From contig SFFY01000081.1 in the NCBI GenBank assembly GCA_004556745.1, positions 1 to 5,174 of the forward strand: a stretch of 5,174 nucleotides of DNA, written 5' to 3'. Every line of letters begins with the position of its first letter. Positions within the stretch are counted from its first letter, which is position 1. This document shows positions 1 through 4,746 of the stretch, one piece after another. Origin of the DNA: Bacteroidales bacterium. GTDB lineage: Bacteria; Bacteroidota; Bacteroidia; Bacteroidales; Bacteroidaceae. The notes beneath the pieces were generated by a model that did no database searches, was not told the DNA's origin, and was given only the letters and a program-made list of their open reading frames with translations. A program made the translations under genes and the position numbers.

Positions 1-699
1 CAGCGGTGCCAGCTGACAGTCGAACACGCGCGGCGACGCGCCGCCGTCCTCCTCCTGCATCCAGCCCTTCACCGCCCCGCGCAGCCACGTGCGGAACACA
101 TTGACCCACAGCGCGTCGTCCGACACCCGCGCCGCCAGTTCCCCGATGCGGTCAATGCCGTCCCATGCGGGCAGCCCAGTGAGATACCCGCGCAGCGGAT
201 TGAACGAAGGCACCTCGTCCGAGAAGAGATAACTGTCGATTTTGCTTCTGAAGCAGAGCGGGAACACCTCCTGCACGCGGTTCACCATAGAGTTGTGCAT
301 CCGTTCGGTGAGCGGCTCAAACGCCTCATTGCCCCTGTCTACGGGCTTTGCCTCAAGATTGTTGCTCAGCGCGTTGTGGCGCACGTCCCAATGCTCGGAG
401 ATAATAGCATGAATATCCCCCAGCGTCGGCACGCCCGTCGTCGCCTCTCGCTTAACGGCGACCGCCCGCTTTTCATCAGCAGCCCGCTTCTTAACAACAA
501 CCCGTTTTTCAGCTACAGCACGCTTCACTGCAACGGTCTGGCTATCAGCACCACCCCGTTTCTCAACAACAGCCCGTCTGCGCACTCGTCTTCTTTCGGC
601 AGCCTCATATCCGCCAAGTTTTCTCATCAGCTTCCGCCCGCAATACCGTGCATAGGCTCCTCCAAGTTCCGCCAATGCGGAAAGAATTAGAAATTTCAT
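1..699 (-). CDS. VapE-like protein (virulence-associated E / primase-helicase-like family), N-terminal part, cut by window edge
   Basis: Reading the minus strand from ATG at 699 gives 233 codons without a stop, running off the left edge. Residues ~90-233 match the VapE-type module of Bacteroidetes proteins: a WDVRHN motif (104-109), an N..VNRVQEVFP stretch (~136-147), PSFNPLRGYL (~164-173), LPAWDGIDRI (176-185), then LAARVSDDALWV..F.TWLRGAVKGWM. In this family that order leads directly into a P-loop ATPase, so the Walker A motif should lie just outside the window. VapE proteins are found in phages, islands and Bacteroidetes chromosomes and are thought to be primase/helicase-like; the cellular role is not settled. 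The first ~90 residues are atypical: a hydrophobic start (MKFLILSALAELGGAYA), an Arg-rich patch (RRRVRRR, 36-42) and a KR hexapeptide repeat. Another possible start is Met25 (627). The gene is divergent from the HU-HIG gene. No ribosome binding site is visible. The domain call is firm; the start and the function of the N-terminus are not. Confidence 0.83.
   Translation of the reverse strand, partial: MKFLILSALAELGGAYARYCGRKLMRKLGGYEAAERRRVRRRAVVEKRGGADSQTVAVKRAVAEKRVVVKKRAADEKRAVAVKREATTGVPTLGDIHAIISEHWDVRHNALSNNLEAKPVDRGNEAFEPLTERMHNSMVNRVQEVFPLCFRSKIDSYLFSDEVPSFNPLRGYLTGLPAWDGIDRIGELAARVSDDALWVNVFRTWLRGAVKGWMQEEDGGASPRVFDCQLAPL
444..558 (-). repeat. 18-bp coding repeat encoding KR-containing hexapeptides
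   Basis: Within the VapE-like gene, Lys-Arg pairs fall at residues 47-48, 59-60, 65-66, 71-72, 77-78 and 83-84. The last five are exactly six residues (18 bp) apart. The units read KRAVAE, KRVVVK, KRAADE, KRAVAV, KREATT. The DNA keeps the period but the codons vary, so the repeat is old or under selection at the protein level. It forms a basic, Ala/Val-rich linker between the hydrophobic N-terminus and the VapE domain. Confidence 0.75.
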
Positions 700-840
700 A
701 AGTATAGTTTTTTATATAATTTGAATTGGTTTGACTGGTGGGTGAATTGGATAAAAACCAGAAAAAAACCGTGGCAATGAAATACGCATCATAGCAACAT
801 CAATGTCATCAAGGTCTCACGTGTTTTTAATGGTTTTTTC

Positions 841-967
841 CTTGCGGCGTTTGAAGCGGGCGGGCACCGACCGCAGCCGCAGGGATTAAGGGCGAGCGTG
901 AGCCGTTTAGGCTCACAAGCTCGGCATTAAGACCGGCGGCGTGCCCTTGGGCTTCAAACGAAGCAAG
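841..967. repeat. Long imperfect inverted repeat with a central hairpin
   Basis: The outer arms 841-857 (CTTGCGGCGTTTGAAGC) and 951-967 are reverse complements at 15 of 17 positions. Inside, GGGCAC (863-868 area) faces GTGCCC (941-946). The centre is a hairpin in which GTGAGCC (898-904) pairs perfectly with GGCTCAC (910-916) around GTTTA, with a further GAGC/GCTC pairing (894-897 with 919-922). The whole could fold into one long stem. T-runs follow on the plus strand (971-975, 981-985), so it could terminate plus-strand RNA. It could also be a MITE-like dispersed repeat, or a structured leader for the minus-strand VapE-like gene. Confidence 0.7.
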
Positions 968-1016
968 CGGTTTTTGCAGGTTTTTATCTAAGGCCATTTG
1001 AATAGTAATTCGCTTG

Positions 1017-1049
1017 CAAAGTTATCCCCCCGCCCACCCCATTTCCAAC
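1017..1049 (-). promoter_or_regulatory. Candidate Bacteroidetes-type promoter facing the VapE-like gene
   Basis: On the minus strand TAACTTTG (1024 to 1017) matches the Bacteroidetes -7 consensus TAnnTTTG. A partial -33 element, GTTG (1049 to 1046), lies 21 bp upstream; the family spacing is about 19-21. Transcription would run leftward toward the VapE-like start at 699, leaving a leader of about 300 nt that includes the long inverted repeat. The -33 match is weak and no other TAnnTTTG was seen on this strand between 700 and 1318. Confidence 0.35.
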
Positions 1050-1071
1050 AGAAAAACCCAAAAACAACTCC

Positions 1072-1130
1072 CGTTTTTTTCTCCTTGAAAGTTGTTCTTT
1101 TAAGCAAGAAAGTCGTTTTTTTCTCCTTGA
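1072..1130. repeat. 17-bp direct repeat, two copies
   Basis: CGTTTTTTTCTCCTTGA occurs exactly at 1072-1088 and again at 1114-1130, 42 bp apart start to start. The 42-bp period is four helical turns, which would suit paired protein binding on one face of the DNA. It lies upstream of the HU-HIG gene and behind the candidate VapE promoter, so an operator role is possible but unproven. Confidence 0.6.
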
Positions 1131-1144
1131 TTTTCATCGCCCCT

Positions 1145-1218
1145 CGCCCGTGGTTCGACCGCCCCGCGCCCAAGACGCGTTCGCCCCACGGGCGTGACGC
1201 GACCGCCCCGCGCCCGTG
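1145..1218. repeat. GC-rich cluster of direct and inverted repeats
   Basis: CGACCGCCCCGCGCCC is repeated exactly at 1156-1171 and 1200-1215, 44 bp apart. CGCCCGTGG at 1145-1153 is inverted at 1186-1194 (CCACGGGCG), and CGCCCGTG recurs at 1211-1218. The block sits about 100-170 bp ahead of the HU-HIG start. It could be a binding region for that protein or a degraded dispersed repeat. Confidence 0.55.
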
Positions 1219-1318
1219 AACCGATGACCGAATGCGCAGATAAGCACAATTCCCCGCCTTAGAGAAACGATTCCCTGCGGGAGCGTGACAGAACGTGTAG
1301 ATTAAGCCGATTACACCC

Positions 1319-1951
1319 ATGCCCATCATAGAATACGACCTCCGCGAGCAGCCCCACGCCTCCGGCGAGAAGGCAGCTGGCTATTACCCCGTTGCCGTGA
1401 GCCACAACAAGGCGGACGAGCGCAAGCTGCACGCCGACATTTCCCATGCCACAACCCTGACCCCGTCCGACCTCGCCGCCGCCCTCCGCGCCGTTGCCGA
1501 GTTCGTGGCGCGCCATCTGTCGCAGGGCGACCGCGTGGAACTGCCCGGCATCGGGACGTTCAGCCTGCGCCTCGGCGCGGACGGTCCGATAGAGTACCGC
1601 GACGACAAGCAACTCGCTCGCCGCCTGCAGATACGCGGCATCCGCTTCTCTCCCAAACAAGAATTACTGGCTGCCGTGCGCGAAGAAGCCCGTTTCCGCC
1701 GCTCCGGCAATCCGAGCCCCGCCGCCATCGAACTGTCCGATGCGGACGTAGCCTCGCGCCTTGCCTCCCGCCTGTCAGCATCAAAAGAGCGACTGCTCAC
1801 CCGCGCCGACATCCAGTCCGCCCTCGGCTATTCCAAAACCCGCACCCTGCGCAGCATACCCGGTTGGGTGGAGCGCGGCCTGCTCGAAAAGCTCGGCACG
1901 CCCCATTCCCCCTACTACCGTCTCAACACCGTAAACGACGACGCAGAATAA
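1319..1951 (+). CDS. HU-HIG family DNA-binding protein with C-terminal winged-helix-like extension
   Basis: A 210-residue protein. Residues ~1-125 match the HU-HIG (HU domain fused to or with Ig) type DNA-binding proteins of Bacteroidetes: an opening strand MPIIEYDLRE, YYPVAVSHN..ADERKLHADISHATTLTPSDLAAALRAVAEFVARHLSQG as the paired helices, then the hallmark RVELPGIGTFSLRL (72-85), leading to the DNA-binding arm, and IRGIRFSPKQEL (105-116). Residues ~138-203 form an added domain: helices SDADVASRLASRL and TRADIQSALGYSKTRTLRSIPGWVERGLLEKLG, then a strand ending SPYYRL, which reads like a winged helix-turn-helix. The start is the first ATG after an in-frame TAG at 1298-1300; no Shine-Dalgarno is visible, as usual in this phylum. 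These proteins probably shape or mark DNA in the nucleoid; their specific target is unknown. It is divergent from the VapE-like gene, a recurrent association. No terminator follows directly; instead there are iteron-like repeats. Confidence 0.85.
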   Translation: MPIIEYDLREQPHASGEKAAGYYPVAVSHNKADERKLHADISHATTLTPSDLAAALRAVAEFVARHLSQGDRVELPGIGTFSLRLGADGPIEYRDDKQLARRLQIRGIRFSPKQELLAAVREEARFRRSGNPSPAAIELSDADVASRLASRLSASKERLLTRADIQSALGYSKTRTLRSIPGWVERGLLEKLGTPHSPYYRLNTVNDDAE

Positions 1952-1954
1952 CAG

Positions 1955-2066
1955 CCCAACCCGTCACCCGTGTCGCCCCAACCCGTCACCAGTGCTGGGT
2001 CCATCGCCCCAACCCGTAACAAATAACCATTTGCAAATCAGTTCATAACCCCCTCCCGTGACGGGT
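1955..2066. repeat. Iteron-like array behind the HU-HIG gene
   Basis: CCCAACCCGTCACC occurs at 1955-1968 and 1977-1990 (22 bp apart, two helical turns). A third copy, differing in its end (CCCAACCCGTAAC), lies at 2008-2020 (31 bp later, three turns). The core ACCCGTCAC returns inverted as GTGACGGGT at 2058-2066. Phased direct copies plus one inverted copy look like a protein-binding array, possibly for the neighbouring DNA-binding protein. Confidence 0.6.
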
Positions 2067-2162
2067 ATGTATAGTTTTTAGGGGTAAAATTTTGCGTAAG
2101 GGCGGCCTCAATCCTCAAAAAAACAAACGCTTTAATTGACTTAGGTGTTAAGTGCTGAGTAG

Positions 2163-2182
2163 GGGCGTTTTGCAAAACGCCC
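2163..2182. repeat. Perfect 20-bp palindrome
   Basis: GGGCGTTTTGCAAAACGCCC is fully self-complementary, with no loop. It could be a dimeric regulator site or the base of a cruciform. No T-run follows, so it is not a standard terminator. It marks the left boundary of the hairpin cluster. Confidence 0.8.
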
Positions 2183-2214
2183 GCCATATTTAAGATGAGG
2201 CAGTACAGGGTGAC

Positions 2215-2377
2215 GAGATAGTAATCTCAGAGTATGCAGCCCACGGATAGACCCATCCGAGGACGAGTGCCTGGAAGGCACTACAGAGCGAAGCGATGGT
2301 AACCGGGTACGCAGTGCCCGGCAAGTCGTGACAGAGCCGATGTGCCTGGAAGGCACTACGCCGCAGGACATGAGTCC
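2215..2377. repeat. Cluster of six short hairpins with an 18-bp direct repeat; possible structured RNA
   Basis: Six stems follow in about 165 nt: GAGAT/ATCTC (2215-2228), CGGAT/ATCCG (2244-2259), AGTGCC/GGCACT (2266-2282), CCGGGTAC/GTGCCCGG with one G-T wobble and a GCA loop (2303-2321), GTGCC/GGCAC (2342-2356) and GGAC/GTCC (2366-2377). The third and fifth share the exact 18-mer GTGCCTGGAAGGCACTAC, 75 bp apart. The arrangement suggests either a folded RNA (for example a leader of ugd) or a dispersed palindromic repeat element. It matches no RNA family that I recognise, and the strand cannot be decided. Confidence 0.5.
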
Positions 2378-2402
2378 AATAACCTTTTCATTGCATTAGT
2401 GA

Positions 2403-2498
2403 GATTCGTGCGACCGAGCAGGTCGCCATTTTCCCCCATTGAAAACGCTTCGTGTAGATTCGTGAGATTCGTGGGCAAAAAAATCCATAGATTTCGTG
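2403..2498. repeat. GATTCGTG short repeat array
   Basis: GATTCGTG occurs at 2403-2410, 2457-2464 and 2466-2473, with variants GCTTCGTG (2447-2454) and GATTTCGTG (2490-2498). The last four copies fall roughly every 9-24 bp. A small hairpin, GCGACC/GGTCGC (2410-2426), interrupts the array. Similar phrases are, as I recall, scattered in Bacteroidetes intergenic DNA, so this is more likely a dispersed repeat than a gene-specific operator. Confidence 0.55.
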
Positions 2499-2519
2499 GC
2501 CATTTAGTTGCGTAGCCCA

Positions 2520-2536
2520 GACAACTGCAAGTTGTC
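2520..2536. promoter_or_regulatory. Inverted repeat ahead of ugd
   Basis: GACAACT and AGTTGTC are perfect complements around GCA, 45 bp before the ugd ATG. The place and symmetry fit an operator or a small leader hairpin for ugd. There is no T-run, so a terminator is unlikely. No partner regulator is visible in the window. Confidence 0.4.
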
Positions 2537-2581
2537 CCAAGTCATTCCCCTTTTCCAACGTATAACCAACCCCCAACCAAC

Positions 2582-3922
2582 ATGCAAGCATTCAAAGACT
2601 TAAAGATAGCCGTGGCAGGCACAGGCTACGTGGGCCTGAGCATCGCCACACTATTGGCCCAGCACCACGAGGTGACCGCCGTAGACGTGATACCCGAAAA
2701 GGTAGACAAAATCAACCGCCGTATCTCCCCCATACAGGACGAGTACATCGAGAAATACTTCGCCGAAAAAGAATTGCGCCTCACCGCCACCCTCGACGGC
2801 CGCGCCGCCTACCGCGACGCCGACTTCGTGGTCATCGCCGCCCCCACCAACTACGACCCCGTCAAGAACTTCTTCGACACCCACCACATAGAAGACGTCA
2901 TCGACCTCGTCCTGGAAGTCAATCCCGATGCCGTGATGGTCATCAAGAGCACCATCCCCGTGGGCTACACCCGCAGCCTGTATAAGAAATACGCCCTGCA
3001 GTTCCTGCTCAAGCCCGAGCTCAAAGACAAGCGCTTCAACCTCCTCTTCTCCCCCGAGTTCCTGAGAGAGAGCAAAGCCCTCTACGACAACCTCTATCCC
3101 AGCCGCATCATCGTGGGCTACCCCAAGATGATAGAAGGCTCCGAGTTCGACGAAGAGAACGCCGCCATCAAGGCCATCGGCAACCCCGAGGCAGAGGCGT
3201 ACGCCGAGACCTTCGCCCGCCTCCTCCAAGAAGGCGCCATCAAAGACGACATCTCCTCCCTCTTCATGGGCATGAAAGAGGCCGAGGCCGTGAAGCTCTT
3301 CGCCAACACCTACCTAGCCCTGCGCGTGAGCTATTTCAACGAGCTCGACACCTACGCCGAAGTCAAGGGCCTCGACAGCCGCGCCATCATCGAGGGCGTC
3401 GGCCTCGACCCGCGCATCGGCACGCACTACAACAACCCCTCCTTCGGCTATGGCGGCTATTGCCTGCCCAAGGACACCAAGCAGCTCCTGGCCAACTACG
3501 CCGACGTGCCCCAGAACATGATGTCCGCCATCGTAGAGAGCAACCGCACGCGCAAGGACTACATCGCCGACGCCGTGCTGCGCAAGGCAGGCTGGTACGA
3601 CTATACGAGCAACAACCAATACGGCCAAGAGGCGGGCAAATGCGTCATCGGCGTGTACCGCCTGACGATGAAGAGCAACTCCGACAACTTCCGCCAGTCG
3701 GCCATCCAGGGCATCATGAAGCGCGTGAAGGCCAAGGGTGCGGAGGTCATCATCTACGAACCCACCCTCGACGACGGCGCCACCTTCTTCGGCAGCCGCG
3801 TGGTGAACGACCTCGCAGCCTTCAAGGCCCAGAGCCGCGCCATCATCGCCAACCGCTTCGACGAAAGCCTCAAAGACGTGGAGGAGAAAGTATATACGAG
3901 AGATTTGTTCAGGAGGGATTAG
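2582..3922 (+). CDS. ugd: UDP-glucose 6-dehydrogenase
   Basis: A complete 446-residue enzyme that oxidises UDP-glucose twice with NAD+ to UDP-glucuronate in the cytoplasm, feeding surface glycans. In order: an N-terminal Rossmann fold with the NAD loop AVAGTGYVGLS (10-20) and acidic D35 in VTAVDVIP; AAPTNYD (86-92); KSTIPVG with catalytic T124; SPEFLRES with E159 and E163; the central helix EAEAVKLFANTYLALR with K238 and N242; and GYGGYCLPKDTKQL with the nucleophile C294 and D298. The C-terminal UDP-binding domain has VIGVYRLTMKSNSDNFR, IYEPTLDDG and ends in YTRDLFRRD. All key residues are present. It closely resembles the HasB-type enzyme of streptococci as I recall it (about 400 residues). 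The extra length sits in insertions near 138-150, 183-207 and 335-352. The start is the first Met, with an A/C-rich leader and no Shine-Dalgarno. Codons are strongly GC-rich. No sugar transferase is adjacent in the window, so the end product is unknown. Confidence 0.96.
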   Translation: MQAFKDLKIAVAGTGYVGLSIATLLAQHHEVTAVDVIPEKVDKINRRISPIQDEYIEKYFAEKELRLTATLDGRAAYRDADFVVIAAPTNYDPVKNFFDTHHIEDVIDLVLEVNPDAVMVIKSTIPVGYTRSLYKKYALQFLLKPELKDKRFNLLFSPEFLRESKALYDNLYPSRIIVGYPKMIEGSEFDEENAAIKAIGNPEAEAYAETFARLLQEGAIKDDISSLFMGMKEAEAVKLFANTYLALRVSYFNELDTYAEVKGLDSRAIIEGVGLDPRIGTHYNNPSFGYGGYCLPKDTKQLLANYADVPQNMMSAIVESNRTRKDYIADAVLRKAGWYDYTSNNQYGQEAGKCVIGVYRLTMKSNSDNFRQSAIQGIMKRVKAKGAEVIIYEPTLDDGATFFGSRVVNDLAAFKAQSRAIIANRFDESLKDVEEKVYTRDLFRRD

Positions 3923-3939
3923 CTAAAGTAAACCGCCAC

Positions 3940-4746
3940 ATGCTTATCCAAATTATAACATACATCCTTTTGCCTATAGTTGTGGCCTACATCACTACTG
4001 TATTGGCCAAGCGAAGGGAAGTTAGATTGGAGGCACAAGGTCAGTTACTCGAACACCGAATCCAAGCATATGCAGATGTCTATCGCTTCATGCGTAAGAA
4101 TCTCAAACGCATTGCAGTGCCATTGGTTGAAGAAAAGTTATATGCAGAATGTCTCCAAGGTTCAGATTACAAAATCGGTCATCAAGGTTTCGAATATGCT
4201 TCCTATCTATGTAGTATAGAAAAAATTGAAAACTATTCGGACGAGTTGAAAAATTTGCTGCTTACCAATGATCTCTATCTTGAGCCAAATCTTCGTAGCG
4301 AATTATATAATCTTCAGCTTTGGGTAGACAGGCTCTTTCATCTGCTTCATGCTTTCAAGGCAACAGAAGAAGACCCTTGTTGGGGATTCGACTCTTTTCT
4401 TCAACGTGATAATATCAGTTGTGCTTGTTCGCTTCTCGGTATTGCATTGCAGAATGATGTTGATGTGTTTACCCGAAACATTGAACCTCTCCTTGAAAAT
4501 AAACTTCGCCACCCGAAACTTCGCAGGTGGAAATTAAATACACATAAACAAGAAGGCAACAACCATAGTTTTGCACAATCACAATTGGTAAAAAAATCAC
4601 CAGATTTGATAGTGCGACTCAATTATCTCCACTATTCCAGCAAATACACACCCAACCAGTTTGATGAATTACCTGAGGATAGACAACATGAACATCTAGA
4701 TGAATTCTTCAAAGTCTTCCGAAAAAACTTAAATGATGGATATTAG
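3940..4746 (+). CDS. Membrane-anchored helical protein of unknown function (first of a paralogous pair)
   Basis: A 268-residue protein that I do not recognise. Residues ~2-22 (IQIITYILLPIVVAYITTVL) form one transmembrane helix, followed by a basic stop (AKRRE), which predicts a short outside tail and a cytoplasmic body. Next comes a charged, probably coiled-coil helix with LLEHRIQAYADVYRFMRKNL (36-55). The rest looks helical, with aromatic-rich segments: FEYASYLCSIEKI, ELKNLLLTNDLYLEPNLRSELYNLQLWVDRL (102-132) and a polar C-terminus. No catalytic motif is visible. The ATG lies 17 bp after the ugd stop; the same frame stays open far upstream inside ugd, but only as an out-of-frame, Arg/His-rich reading, so the start is set at 3940. 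The region is AT-rich: 4201-4260 has 18 G/C of 60, against 43 of 60 at 3361-3420 in ugd. This points to a separate origin. It overlaps the next gene by 14 bp. Confidence 0.85.
   Translation: MLIQIITYILLPIVVAYITTVLAKRREVRLEAQGQLLEHRIQAYADVYRFMRKNLKRIAVPLVEEKLYAECLQGSDYKIGHQGFEYASYLCSIEKIENYSDELKNLLLTNDLYLEPNLRSELYNLQLWVDRLFHLLHAFKATEEDPCWGFDSFLQRDNISCACSLLGIALQNDVDVFTRNIEPLLENKLRHPKLRRWKLNTHKQEGNNHSFAQSQLVKKSPDLIVRLNYLHYSSKYTPNQFDELPEDRQHEHLDEFFKVFRKNLNDGY

Larger units (their letters stand above)
700..1318. other. Divergent intergenic region between the VapE-like and HU-HIG genes
   Basis: About 620 bp with no convincing gene. Short open frames exist on both strands at 988-1329, but they are low-complexity translations of T-runs and GC-rich repeats and resemble no family. 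The part next to the VapE-like start (700-840) is AT-rich. It is followed by a long inverted repeat, a minus-strand promoter candidate, a T-rich direct repeat and a GC-rich repeat block, listed separately. Both flanking genes are transcribed away from this region, so their promoters should lie here. Confidence 0.7.
1952..2581. other. Structured intergenic region between the HU-HIG gene and ugd
   Basis: About 630 bp without a supportable gene. The only sizeable open frames are on the minus strand (2141-2371 and 2388-2591); their translations resemble nothing and follow the hairpins and repeats. From left to right it holds the iteron-like array, an AT-rich stretch (2066-2160), a perfect palindrome, a hairpin cluster, a GATTCGTG array and a hairpin 45 bp before ugd. 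No clear Bacteroidetes promoter (TTTG, about 20 bp, TAnnTTTG) was found ahead of ugd. Confidence 0.7.

Noticed and set aside
295..690. Plus-strand 131-codon open frame
   Set aside because: It is antisense to the VapE-like gene, whose conserved motifs are on the minus strand; the plus-strand translation is Ser/Asn/Arg-rich and resembles nothing.
988..1329. Open frames on both strands over the T-rich and GC-rich repeats
   Set aside because: The translations are low complexity, match no family and overlap the HU-HIG start; they are by-products of repeats.
1955..2066. Repeats as a CRISPR array
   Set aside because: Repeat units are only 13-14 bp with 8- and 17-bp gaps, far below CRISPR repeat and spacer sizes, and no cas gene is present.
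2141..2371. Minus-strand 76-codon frame over the hairpin cluster
   Set aside because: Its sequence repeats VVPSRH simply because the 18-bp DNA repeat is translated twice; there is no sign of coding selection.
2651..3229. 192-codon minus-strand frame inside ugd
   Set aside because: It is Val/Gly/Glu-rich, the usual antisense shadow of a gene with strongly C-ending codons; ugd is certain.
3911..3916. AGGAGG as a Shine-Dalgarno site for the gene at 3940
   Set aside because: It lies 23 bp before the ATG, too far, and is the pair of Arg codons at the ugd C-terminus; Bacteroidetes rarely rely on such sites.
4566..4573. TAGTTTTG matching the -7 promoter motif inside the first membrane-protein gene
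   Set aside because: A short AT-rich match within coding sequence and without a clear -33 element; the second gene overlaps the first and is better explained by coupling.
3460..4746. A 428-codon open reading that starts inside ugd and ends with the membrane protein
   Set aside because: Up to 3922 it is an out-of-frame reading of ugd, rich in Arg, His, Pro and Gln, as expected for a shadow of GC-rich codons. The real gene begins at the ATG at 3940.
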